Below, one piece after another: positions 5,037 to 12,463 of a stretch of DNA of 14,647 nucleotides. The stretch lies in the NCBI GenBank assembly GCA_948585895.1, contig CAPBNZ010000011.1, positions 17,448 through 32,094 on the forward strand, written 5' to 3'. Every line of letters begins with the position of its first letter. Positions within the stretch are counted from its first letter, which is position 1. The translations under genes and the position numbers were made by a program. The stretch comes from an uncultured Clostridia bacterium. GTDB lineage: Bacteria; Bacillota; Clostridia; TANB77; CAG-508. Under the pieces are notes generated by a model. The model was not told where the DNA came from. It was given only the letters and a program-made list of their open reading frames with translations, and ran no database searches.

Positions 5037-5591
5037 CTATGAAACATTAAATTTATCTTTATTAAACAATTTATAATATTCTTCCCTTGTCATTAAGTAA
5101 CTTTTTATTTTTCCTTCTAATCCTTGTACATTAAATACTTTTTCTAACTTAAAATTATTCTTTTCTAACACTTTACTAGATGCTTCATTTTTTTCCATTA
5201 CAAATCCCCTAAAATTGCCTGTTTTTATTTCTTCAAATACAAATTTAGTCATATATTTTAAAACTTCTGTATAAATTCCTTTATTCCAAAATTCTCTTTT
5301 TATATATACCGTAAATTCAAAACAATCTTCATCATATAAATCTAATTTAATCAAAAATACCCCTAACAATTTTTTCGTATTTTTCTCTATTATAACAAAA
5401 GGATATTGATTTCCCTTTTCAAATTCCTTTAAATAATCTTTTATCATTTCTCTTGTATCTTCTATCCTTTTATGGATTGTCATATTTAGATTTTCTACTA
5501 CTGTTGTATCACTTAACATATTAAATAGTTCTTTTTCATCCTCTTGCTTTACTTTTCTTAAAATAAATCGATTCGTTTCTATCTTTTTCAT
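5037..5591 (-). CDS. GNAT-family N-acetyltransferase (RimJ/RimL-like), 184 aa
   Basis: Acetyl-CoA-dependent acyltransferase of the RimJ/RimL-like subgroup. It starts with the typical ETNRFILRKVKQEDEKELFNML, goes on to YPFVIIEKNTKKLLGVFLI (strands 2-4, residues about 63-81), then FEFTVYIKREFWNKGIYTEVLKYMTKFVFEE, where the Q/RxxGxG/A acetyl-CoA loop is degenerate (EFWNKGIYTEV, with NKG in place of QGKG), and NEASSKVLEKNNFKLEKVF, the family's C-terminal signature. Substrate unknown: ribosomal protein, amino acid or antibiotic are all possible. ATG at 5591 has TAGGAG about 9 bases upstream. It leads the minus-strand operon with the nucleosidase 25 bases downstream and is divergent from glmS. Confidence 0.85.
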   Translation of the reverse strand: MKKIETNRFILRKVKQEDEKELFNMLSDTTVVENLNMTIHKRIEDTREMIKDYLKEFEKGNQYPFVIIEKNTKKLLGVFLIKLDLYDEDCFEFTVYIKREFWNKGIYTEVLKYMTKFVFEEIKTGNFRGFVMEKNEASSKVLEKNNFKLEKVFNVQGLEGKIKSYLMTREEYYKLFNKDKFNVS

Positions 5592-5675
5592 CTTTTTTCT
5601 CCTAAATCAATTTTGTCTTTTCTATTTTATTATATATCTATCAAAATATCAATGCTTATTTTTTTATCATAAGTC

Positions 5676-5704
5676 TTGTCACAATGTATTTTTTGGTGTA
5701 ATAT
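5676..5704 (+). promoter_or_regulatory. Promoter of the glmS transcript
   Basis: TTGTCA (5676-5681), 17 bases, TAATAT (5699-5704). Transcription would start around 5711, about 60 bases before the ribozyme cleavage site, giving a short 5' piece that is cut off when the ribozyme acts. Confidence 0.65.
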
Positions 5705-5770
5705 AATAATGTAAGATTGAAAGAAGTGCAAAAAATTTTTAGAAAGGAGATTTTTTTATTTATTTTATAT

Positions 5771-5928
5771 AGCGCCTGAACACTCTTAAAACCCAAAAAA
5801 ACAAAAGAAGTGTTGACGAGGTCTAGAGTTATCGAAAATTTCGGCGGATGCTCTAGTGGCTTTAGCTTAAAGTCATATTATTGATTCAAAAAACAGTAGT
5901 AATACTGTAACAAAAATTAATAGATTAA
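5771..5928 (+). ncRNA. glmS ribozyme: glmS ribozyme/riboswitch
   Basis: Self-cleaving riboswitch that uses glucosamine-6-phosphate as cofactor and lowers glmS mRNA when the product is plentiful. The conserved core is seen in order: AGCGCC at 5771-5776 (cut between A5771 and G5772), GAAC then the P1 hairpin AACACT/AGTGTT, GTTGACGAGG, TCTAGAG...CTCTAG (P2), TTATCGAAAATTTCGGCGG, ATGCTCTAG, the P3 helix TTATTGATT/AATTAATAG (5878-5886/5915-5923) and the P4 hairpin ACAGT/ACTGT (5893-5897/5904-5908). It ends about 60 bases before the glmS start. The long P1 loop is A-rich. The match to the Bacillus prototype is strong. Confidence 0.95.
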
Positions 5929-5989
5929 GCTTTTATTTATTTGCATACTTTCAATTCCAATAGGATTAATTTTTAAGGAGGATTCACAA

Positions 5990-7828
5990 ATGTGTGGAAT
6001 TGTAGGTTACATAGGTACCAAAAAAGCCAGCCCTATTTTAATCAATGGGCTAATTAGATTGGAATACAGAGGATACGATTCAGCTGGTATTTCAACCATT
6101 GAAAAAGAAGAACTTTCTATTATGAAAGACAAAGGAAGAGTAAAAAATTTATATCATTTAAAAGGAATCGATGACTTAACAGGAACCATTGGTATTGCAC
6201 ATACCAGATGGGCAACACATGGAAAGCCATCGAAAGAAAATTCTCACCCTCATATGGACAACAGTAAAACTTTTAGTGTAGTCCATAATGGTATTATTGA
6301 AAATTATAATGAATTAAGAAATTTTTTAACAGATAATGGCTATATCTTTTATTCACAAACAGATACAGAGGTTATTCCTAATTTAGTTCATTATTATTAT
6401 GAGAAAGATGAAAAAACAGATAATTTAAGATTTTTACGAGCTGTGAAAAATGCTTGTTCTGACTTAAAAGGAAGTTTTGCTATTGAAATTATTTGTAAAG
6501 ATTATCCTGATAACATGATTGTTACTAGAAAAGATAGTCCTCTTGTAATTGGAAAAGGAGAAAACGAAAATTACATCTCTTCTGACATTCCAGCAATTCT
6601 TTCTTTTACAAGAAACTTTTATTTATTAAATGACTTTGAATTAGTTGTTTTATCTAGAAACAATGTTGTTTTCTATGATAAAGACCTAAATCCTATCGAA
6701 AAAGATACTAAAACAATTGAATGGAATGCTTCCAGTGCTGAAAAAGATGGTTATGAAGATTTCATGTTAAAAGAAATTTATGAGCAACCAACTGCCATTC
6801 GAGAAACCATTGGTGCCAAATTTAATGAAGAAACCAAATGTGAATTTGATGAACTAAACTTTACAAAAGAATATTTATCTAGTCTTAATAAAATTTATAT
6901 TGTTGCTTGTGGTACAGCTATGTATGCTGGATTAGCAGGAAAGAATGCAATCGAAAAACTTTGTAAGATACCTACTGAAGTAGATGTTGCTTCTGAATTT
7001 AGATATCGAGACCCTTTAGTAGATGATAAGACTTTATGTATTTTTATTTCTCAATCTGGAGAAACAGCTGATACAATTGCCGCTTTAAAACTTTGTAAAG
7101 AAAAAGGTGCTAAAACACTTGCTATTAGCAATGTAATTGGAAGCTCTATCACAAGAGAAGCAGACTATTCTATTTATACACATGCTGGTCCTGAAATAGC
7201 AGTTGCTTCAACAAAGGCTTATACTTCTCAAGTTATCTTAATTACCATATTATCTATCTACTTTGCTGAAATATTAGACATTGAATGTGAAAAGGTCAGC
7301 CTTTTAAAGAGGGACATCCTGCAATTACCAAAAAAAATAGAGGAAACTTTAAAACTATCAGAGGTTATTGAAGAATTTTCTAAAAAAGTCTACCAAGAAA
7401 AGGACATTTTCTTTCTAGGTAGAGGAATTGACGAAGCAGTTGCCAAAGAAGCTTCTTTAAAATTAAAAGAAATTTCTTATATTCATTCAGAAAGCTATCC
7501 TGCTGGTGAATTAAAACATGGTCCAATTGCTTTAATTGAAAACGATATCACTGTTATCAGTATTATGACAGATAATACCTTGGTTGAAAAAACGATTAGT
7601 AATATTCAAGAAGTCATTACTCGTGGTGCTAAAACTTTAGTAATTACTAATCAAAATGTAGATGAGGATATGTTTGATAGGATAATTAAAATTCCAGAAA
7701 CTAACCCATTTGTCTCTCCTATCTTGTCCATTATTCCTTTGCAGTTATTTTCTTATTATATCTCAAAGGAAAAAGGATTAGATGTTGATAAGCCAAGAAA
7801 TCTAGCCAAATCTGTAACAGTTGAATAA
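5990..7828 (+). CDS. glmS: Glutamine-fructose-6-phosphate aminotransferase, 612 aa
   Basis: Makes glucosamine-6-phosphate from fructose-6-phosphate and glutamine, the first step to UDP-GlcNAc for cell wall synthesis. The N-terminal Ntn glutaminase begins MCGIVGYIG with catalytic Cys2 after Met removal, followed by RLEYRGYDSAG, HTRWATHG and VHNGIIENY. Two SIS sugar-binding domains follow: VACGTAMYAG, ISQSGETADTIAALK, STKAYTSQ, then LGRGID-AKEASLKLKEISYIHSESYPAGELKHGP and the family C-terminus DKPRNLAKSVTVE. Length is normal. ATG has AAGGAGG 8 bases upstream. Controlled by the glmS ribozyme in its leader. The YqeK gene follows 29 bases later without a terminator. Confidence 0.98.
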   Translation: MCGIVGYIGTKKASPILINGLIRLEYRGYDSAGISTIEKEELSIMKDKGRVKNLYHLKGIDDLTGTIGIAHTRWATHGKPSKENSHPHMDNSKTFSVVHNGIIENYNELRNFLTDNGYIFYSQTDTEVIPNLVHYYYEKDEKTDNLRFLRAVKNACSDLKGSFAIEIICKDYPDNMIVTRKDSPLVIGKGENENYISSDIPAILSFTRNFYLLNDFELVVLSRNNVVFYDKDLNPIEKDTKTIEWNASSAEKDGYEDFMLKEIYEQPTAIRETIGAKFNEETKCEFDELNFTKEYLSSLNKIYIVACGTAMYAGLAGKNAIEKLCKIPTEVDVASEFRYRDPLVDDKTLCIFISQSGETADTIAALKLCKEKGAKTLAISNVIGSSITREADYSIYTHAGPEIAVASTKAYTSQVILITILSIYFAEILDIECEKVSLLKRDILQLPKKIEETLKLSEVIEEFSKKVYQEKDIFFLGRGIDEAVAKEASLKLKEISYIHSESYPAGELKHGPIALIENDITVISIMTDNTLVEKTISNIQEVITRGAKTLVITNQNVDEDMFDRIIKIPETNPFVSPILSIIPLQLFSYYISKEKGLDVDKPRNLAKSVTVE

Positions 7829-7857
7829 TACATGGTATAAAAAAAGAAAGGACAATT

Positions 7858-8448
7858 ATGGATATCACAATAGAAAACGCTTTTATGGTTTTAAAAAAAT
7901 ATCTAGAACATACCAATATGGATAAATTTGAGCATTCTATTCGTGTTGCTCAAACCAGTAAAATACTTGCTCAAAAATGGAATGTACCAGTAGAAGATGC
8001 TATTATTGCTGGCTTATTACATGATATTGGAAAATGTATGAATCGAAGAGAAATGTTAAACTTTTGCACAAGAAATAACATTACTATGTATGATTTTGAA
8101 ATCTTTGCTAATTTATTAGCCTTACATGGTAAAATTAGTTCTTTACTGTTCGAAAGAGAATTTAATAACAATGATACGAAAAGATTGAAATCCATATCTC
8201 ATGCCATATCAAATCATGTTGCTGGGAATGAGACGATGAACCTTTTAGATAAAATTATTTTTATTGCTGATAATATTGAACCTAATAGGAGAAATCCTAT
8301 ACTTTCAGACATACAATCTGGTAAACTTGTTACTCCTGATGAATGTATTAAAATAATTATTAAACATAAAATTAAAGTATCAAACGAAAAAACAAGAGAA
8401 CCGAATCCATTTTTAAAGGCTACCTTAGATTCTCTTGATGAAAGATAA
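7858..8448 (+). CDS. yqeK: YqeK-type HD-domain hydrolase, 196 aa
   Basis: HD-superfamily metal hydrolase of the YqeK family, whose members split diadenosine tetraphosphate (Ap4A) symmetrically into two ADP. Motifs seen: FEHSIRVA (His26), AGLLHDIGK (His55-Asp56), LLALHGKISS (His90), SHAISNHVAGNETMNLLDKIIFIADNIEPNR (His120, Asp138), the last being the most telling family signature. Length is typical. ATG at 7858 has AAAGGAC 5 bases upstream. It lies 29 bases after glmS and is probably transcribed with it; in many Firmicutes the gene instead sits beside nadD, so this position is unusual. A strong terminator follows. The Ap4A role is from the family, not shown here. Confidence 0.9.
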   Translation: MDITIENAFMVLKKYLEHTNMDKFEHSIRVAQTSKILAQKWNVPVEDAIIAGLLHDIGKCMNRREMLNFCTRNNITMYDFEIFANLLALHGKISSLLFEREFNNNDTKRLKSISHAISNHVAGNETMNLLDKIIFIADNIEPNRRNPILSDIQSGKLVTPDECIKIIIKHKIKVSNEKTREPNPFLKATLDSLDER

Positions 8449-8459
8449 ATTGTTTTTAA

Positions 8460-8499
8460 AATGAAAACCATAGTTTGTTTGTAAACTATGGTTTTCATT
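8460..8499. terminator. Bidirectional terminator between yqeK and the receiver gene
   Basis: A 17-base perfect stem (8460-8476/8483-8499) with loop GTTTGT between the two convergent genes. The plus-side tail (CTATCTTTC) is only moderately T-rich; the minus-side tail (TTTTAAAAAC) is richer. Confidence 0.75.
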
Positions 8500-8528
8500 C
8501 TATCTTTCTAAAATCTATTATATTTTAA

Positions 8529-8924
8529 TTATCGTTGCTTACTTGTATCAATATGCTGTGTATAATGAAGTAATTCTTTGACTTTTTCAAGTTGATTTGG
8601 ATCACCTGGAGATGTATGTTCTATCACTAATTTATGTTCTATTTTTCCTGATGATGAATAGATAACAACTGGAATTTGTTTACCTTTCTCCTCCAAAATT
8701 TCTAAAAATTTTTTTCCAGCACCCTTTCTTTGTTCTCCTTCTTTTAAGGGGAAATACTTATCTAATATTATGCCATCATACAAATTGGACAATACTTTTT
8801 CTATCGCTATTTCTAGTGTGATTGCAACATCATAAGAAATCCCCTTCTTTTCCATGTATTGAACGATTTTCTTACATTTATTATCATAGGCTTCATCATC
8901 GATTAATAGGATTCGTTTTGCCAC
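8529..8924 (-). CDS. Stand-alone receiver-like protein, 131 aa
   Basis: Single-domain response-regulator receiver without an output domain. The first strand and acidic pair (RILLIDDE, Asp9-Asp10) and the phospho-acceptor strand (DGIILDKYFP, Asp55) are clear, and the fourth strand with its hydroxyl residues is PVVIYSSSG (Ser90-92). What follows is unlike the usual pattern: I cannot find the conserved Lys-Pro of strand 5, and an insertion KEGEQRKGAGK follows the Asp55 loop. It may be a noncanonical or unphosphorylated receiver. Start GTG at 8924 with AAGGAG about 8 bases upstream. Its promoter (8949-8977) lies just behind bofA; no kinase is adjacent. Confidence 0.75.
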   Translation of the reverse strand: MAKRILLIDDEAYDNKCKKIVQYMEKKGISYDVAITLEIAIEKVLSNLYDGIILDKYFPLKEGEQRKGAGKKFLEILEEKGKQIPVVIYSSSGKIEHKLVIEHTSPGDPNQLEKVKELLHYTQHIDTSKQR

Positions 8925-8948
8925 TTTTATTCTCCTTCCTTTTTGCTT

Positions 8949-8977
8949 ATTATATAATATCTACCTATAAATTTCAA
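8949..8977 (-). promoter_or_regulatory. Promoter of the receiver gene
   Basis: TTGAAA, 17 bases, TATAAT on the minus strand, 24 bases upstream of the GTG start and 14 bases after the bofA stop codon. The gene can therefore be expressed independently of bofA. Confidence 0.7.
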
Positions 8978-8991
8978 TTATTGTAACAATT

Positions 8992-9252
8992 TTATCCAAT
9001 TAATAACTTTACCACAATTAGACAAACTGCTCCTGGCAGTCCTAATAATCCAATTATAATACTAGTAAAAAAGTTTAAGCCAATATGAAAATTAAAAGCA
9101 GTACCTATTAAATTGATACCATAAATACATACTCCGCCTAACACTGAATTAAATACTAGTTTTACTATTTTCCTAAGTGGTAATATAAAAATCCTTCCAA
9201 ATACAAAAATAAAGCAAATGCATGCTAAATAGGTAATTATATTTGTATCCAT
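8992..9252 (-). CDS. bofA: BofA family pro-sigma-K processing inhibitor, 86 aa
   Basis: Small membrane protein; in Bacillus BofA inhibits the SpoIVFB protease that activates sigma-K in the mother cell during sporulation. Two or three hydrophobic segments are seen (about residues 5-24, 33-50 and 62-85), joined by the basic stretch PLRKIVKLV. The C-terminal signature FTSIIIGLLGLPGAVCLIVVKLLIG closely follows the family pattern. The frame opens at 9264 with a TTG directly on the TAGGAG; ATG at 9252 is preferred, though its spacing of about 12 bases is long. YaaL/DUF2508 lies upstream on the same strand, as in Bacillus, but a terminator and 300 bases separate them. In non-sporulating relatives the role is unknown. 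Confidence 0.88.
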   Translation of the reverse strand: MDTNIITYLACICFIFVFGRIFILPLRKIVKLVFNSVLGGVCIYGINLIGTAFNFHIGLNFFTSIIIGLLGLPGAVCLIVVKLLIG

Positions 9253-9483
9253 GCTTCTTCCCAACTCCTAACAAAAATCCAATCAAACAGTGACATGACT
9301 AAAAGTTTTCTTTAGTCTCTAACATTTCCGTCATTTCTCACTTGTAAAATAGAAAAATCCTTCCTTTCTTCTATACAAGAACAAAAACAACATGATTAAA
9401 ATTTTTTGCCTTTTCAAATTACTCATATGTCACGTTTTTGTTTTGTCCACAAAATTTTTCTGTGGAATATGTTTTTTCTATAC
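9253..9483. other. Spacer upstream of bofA with small hairpins
   Basis: No gene called. It holds a GACTAAA/TTTAGTC hairpin (9297-9303/9311-9317) and a TCCACA/TGTGGA inverted repeat near 9448-9468. bofA presumably has its own promoter here, because yaaL is terminated at 9484-9514. I could not find a convincing sigma-A or sporulation-sigma promoter by eye. A plus-strand open frame (9392-9637) runs through it but has no ribosome binding site and is not called. Confidence 0.5.
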
Positions 9484-9514
9484 AAAAAAAATGATAATAA
9501 TTTCTTATTACCAT
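9484..9514 (-). terminator. Intrinsic terminator of yaaL
   Basis: On the minus strand ATGGTAATAA-GAAA-TTATTATCAT forms a 10-base stem with one G-U pair and a GAAA tetraloop, followed by a run of eight T. This is a textbook terminator 42 bases after the yaaL stop. Confidence 0.85.
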
Positions 9515-9556
9515 TTGTATGTGAAGAATTGGACAAATATTACTAATATCATAAAC

Positions 9557-9844
9557 TCATACAGCTTCTTCTTCATCCCACAATCTATATTTTATATCAT
9601 TAATCATATCTACTTCTATTCCTTTTGCTTTTGCTAATCTAATTAAATAATCTAATTTTGCTTGATTTGCCTTTATTTGATAGGTATAATAGTCTACTAA
9701 ATCATCTTGTGCATATTCAAAATTACGATTATTGGCTTTGAGTTCTTCTCTTGTTTTTATAATCATTTTTATGAGTTCTGATTCTTTTTCAATCTCTGTT
9801 TTCTCTATTATTTTTTGTTCTCTTACATAATGTTCATTTTGCAT
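9557..9844 (-). CDS. YaaL/DUF2508 family protein, 95 aa
   Basis: Small, strongly helical and charged protein of the DUF2508 (YaaL) family: EKESELIKMIIKTREELKANNRNFEYAQDDLVDYYTYQIKANQAKLDYLIRLAKAKGIEV covers residues about 19-78. The D-LVDYYTYQIKA-Q-KLDYLI core is the family's hallmark. Function unknown in all species. In Bacillus it lies between recR and bofA, and here bofA is the next gene, which supports the call; recR is absent. ATG at 9844 has AAAGGAGA 8 bases upstream. A well-formed terminator ends its transcript before bofA. Confidence 0.85.
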   Translation of the reverse strand: MQNEHYVREQKIIEKTEIEKESELIKMIIKTREELKANNRNFEYAQDDLVDYYTYQIKANQAKLDYLIRLAKAKGIEVDMINDIKYRLWDEEEAV

Positions 9845-9919
9845 AAAATTTCTCCTTTACCATTCCTTTCCTTTATTATATTCCTATTCTAATTTTTTAT
9901 TCATCCAGTTAATAAAAGA

Positions 9920-9995
9920 GACGTATCTTTGAATCTATGGTATAAAAAGGTTGTACTTAATTCTCAAGCATTTCCTCTCACCTCAAAGATGCATC
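9920..9995. repeat. Long-range inverted repeat between yaaL and the coupling-protein gene
   Basis: The 13-base arms (9920-9932 and 9983-9995) pair in 12 of 13 positions as RNA, with one G-U pair and one mismatch, around a 50-base loop. It lies upstream of the promoter candidate at 10033-10061. It may be an operator for a dimer or a leftover repeat. Confidence 0.3.
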
Positions 9996-10032
9996 TTTCT
10001 ATCCTATTTTTTTACTAATTTCCTTAAACCCC

Positions 10033-10061
10033 TTGTTTTTTTCGCCATTTTATAGGATAAT
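10033..10061 (+). promoter_or_regulatory. Candidate promoter of the coupling-protein gene
   Basis: TTGTTT (10033-10038), 17 bases, GATAAT (10056-10061), 39 bases before the ATG. A second TATAAT at 10075-10080 lacks a -35 partner and is close to the ribosome binding site. Confidence 0.45.
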
Positions 10062-10100
10062 ATATATGTATGATTATAATTTAGAAAGGGATTCTTTTCG

Positions 10101-12434
10101 ATGAAATATATAGACAAATTTTTAAAAAAATTAAATACCAATCGAAATACATTTGCAACCTATGTACTAACTTTATGTACTGCTTATATAGTAGTAGACA
10201 GAATTGTAGAAATGTTACTTATGATTTTTACAGGTGTGTCTTATTCTTACTGGGGGCCAATTCAATACACCCTTGCTTTAGCTTGCCCTTGTTTTGCTTT
10301 TGCCTTTTGCCCTACCTCGAAATTTGCTAAAACAAAAGGTTATAAAGTCACCTTATTCTATGTATTTATAACTGCCTTCTATGTAGTAGCTATTTCTATG
10401 CTTGCCCAATGGCTTAACATGGGTGCTTGGTTGTTATTACTATCTGTTCCAAACTATACCAATTTAATAACTGAATTTTCAGATTTAGTTACACCAGCCT
10501 TTGTTAGTATTTCTTTATATTTACCACTTGTTACCGTCTATCCATTCTTTAAATTTGTTTATTTTAAAGTTAAGGATGACCCTCTTAAGGTACGTTCTCT
10601 TTGGGACTTTCGTGGAATTGATTTATCTGATAAAAAAGAAGGACATGGTCCTTATACTTGTGAAGTATTTATGTGTATGGATGATGATTATAACAAAAAA
10701 ATTATTATGCCTGAAACCTCCAGATATCAATCTTTATTTGTATGTGGTGGCTCTGGAACAGGGAAAACTTCTTTGATTTATGAACCTTTAATAGCCAAAG
10801 ACATTGAAAGAAAATACTTCTTTCGAGAAGCTTCTAAAGAATTAGGCTTTACCGCTCTAAAAACAAGAATTGCTGTTCTTAATAAACCTTATGACAATAA
10901 CTATTTAAACAAAAATTTTAATTTAAATATGTTATCACCAACAACAGGAAAAGAAACAATATTTCATACATATTTAAAGAAAATGACTTTAGGTACCATT
11001 TATGGAAAGACTGTTTATAGAAATCTAGGACTTACCCTAATGGCACCTGACTATGAAGTAATTAGCCATATGACTGATGTTTGTAAAAACTTTGGAATCG
11101 AATACGATGTGATTGACCCATCTGACAATAATTCTATTGGCTTAAATCCGTTTGTCTATGATGAACCAGCTAAAATTGCAGTTACTATTTCTTCTGTATT
11201 AAAAGCTATGTTTTTAGTTTCACATGATGACCCAGAAGAAGCATATAGAGGCGATGTATCAATGCAAGCAATTGAAAATACTGTTATCTTATTAAAGGAA
11301 ATGTACCCACGAATGAATGAAGGGACTCTCCCTAATATGGAAGATTTATTAAAGTTATTTACTAACTTTGAATTAATAGAGAAAATGTGTGAAATTATGT
11401 CTCAGGATAAAGAATTAAAAGAAAAATATTCCATTCAACTTACCTACTTTAAGAAAAACTTCTATAGAAATGCTCCTGGGAAACAAGAAATGGAAAAGTA
11501 CATTTATACAGCAGTAAGTCAATTAGATAACTTATTAAGAATTCCTGGTATTAAGCCAATTCTATGTAATAGACATAACAATGTAAATTTTGACAATGCA
11601 TTAGCTGACGGAAAAATGATATTTATTTGTACTAGACGTGGAGATTTAGGAGCATCTGGACATAAAGCTTTTGGATTATTTTATTTACTTTCTATACAAG
11701 ATGCGGTTTTAAGAAGACCAGGAAATGAATCAACTCGTATTCCACATTTCTTGTATATTGATGAATTTGCTGATTTCATATGTAGAGCAACAGAGCCTAT
11801 GTTTACTTTATATAGAAAATTTAAAGTAGCTACTACCATATCTGTCCAAAGTTTATCACAATTAGAAGTACATGGTCAAAAGGAAAATTATCGTTCACTT
11901 ATTCTCTCCAATTGTGCTAATAAAATATTTACAGGACATGCCGATTATGATGAAATTGAATGGTGGGAAAACGAGTTTGGTTCACACAGAGAATGGGTTT
12001 ACTCAAACTCTATGGATATGTCAAAATTAGAATATGACTCCAAAGCAAGTGGTGTATCATGGAAATATGTTCCTAACATAAAAGGAGGTAAACTTCAAGC
12101 TTTAACCTTAACAAAATGTGGCTATAAAATCATGGGAGATAAAGGAATGTTACAGGGTGGAACTGGTAAATTCGAATTCTTACAATCCAAATACAAAGAA
12201 CCACAAAAAATTAAAAATTATGACTTTAGTAAATATTCTGATGGTTCTGCCACAGTAACTGAAAATGACAATCATATCGATAAGAAAAAATTTGATTTTA
12301 AAAATATAAACTTTATGGATGAAAAGAATGAGTATAATCCTGTACAAACTGATATAACAGATTCAAAATACTTATTTGATAATCAAGATGCTATTATTGT
12401 TAATTTTAAAAAAGGAAAACCTCATAATAGCTAA
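10101..12434 (+). CDS. VirD4/TraG-type conjugative coupling ATPase, 777 aa
   Basis: Type IV secretion coupling protein family: an inner-membrane hexameric ATPase that brings DNA-protein substrates to the secretion channel. The N-terminal 155 residues hold about four membrane segments (YVLTLCTAYIVV, IQYTLALACPCFAFAF, VTLFYVFITAFYVVAI, LVTPAFVSISLYLPLVTVY). Then comes the RecA-like motor: Walker A GGSGTGKTS with Lys222, DPSDNNSIGLNPF, FICTRRGDLG, and Walker B FLYIDEFADF with Asp554-Glu555, followed by TTISVQSLSQLE (motif 3) and SNCANKIFTG. The last 90 residues are Asp/Asn/Lys-rich. ATG has AAAGGG about 10 bases upstream. No relaxase, VirB4 or pilus gene is visible within the window, so it is an orphan here. 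A terminator overlaps its stop. Confidence 0.9.
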   Translation: MKYIDKFLKKLNTNRNTFATYVLTLCTAYIVVDRIVEMLLMIFTGVSYSYWGPIQYTLALACPCFAFAFCPTSKFAKTKGYKVTLFYVFITAFYVVAISMLAQWLNMGAWLLLLSVPNYTNLITEFSDLVTPAFVSISLYLPLVTVYPFFKFVYFKVKDDPLKVRSLWDFRGIDLSDKKEGHGPYTCEVFMCMDDDYNKKIIMPETSRYQSLFVCGGSGTGKTSLIYEPLIAKDIERKYFFREASKELGFTALKTRIAVLNKPYDNNYLNKNFNLNMLSPTTGKETIFHTYLKKMTLGTIYGKTVYRNLGLTLMAPDYEVISHMTDVCKNFGIEYDVIDPSDNNSIGLNPFVYDEPAKIAVTISSVLKAMFLVSHDDPEEAYRGDVSMQAIENTVILLKEMYPRMNEGTLPNMEDLLKLFTNFELIEKMCEIMSQDKELKEKYSIQLTYFKKNFYRNAPGKQEMEKYIYTAVSQLDNLLRIPGIKPILCNRHNNVNFDNALADGKMIFICTRRGDLGASGHKAFGLFYLLSIQDAVLRRPGNESTRIPHFLYIDEFADFICRATEPMFTLYRKFKVATTISVQSLSQLEVHGQKENYRSLILSNCANKIFTGHADYDEIEWWENEFGSHREWVYSNSMDMSKLEYDSKASGVSWKYVPNIKGGKLQALTLTKCGYKIMGDKGMLQGGTGKFEFLQSKYKEPQKIKNYDFSKYSDGSATVTENDNHIDKKKFDFKNINFMDEKNEYNPVQTDITDSKYLFDNQDAIIVNFKKGKPHNS

Positions 12435-12463
12435 AAAGCTAATAACACAAGTTATTAGCTTTT
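12434..12463. terminator. Bidirectional terminator between the coupling gene and ibrB
   Basis: A 13-base perfect stem (AAAAGCTAATAAC/GTTATTAGCTTTT) with loop ACAA, an A-run on one side and a T-run on the other. It overlaps the stop codons of both convergent genes. Confidence 0.85.

Noticed and set aside
9392..9637. 81-aa plus-strand ORF
   Set aside because: It lacks a ribosome binding site, runs antisense into the well-supported yaaL gene and spans its terminator.
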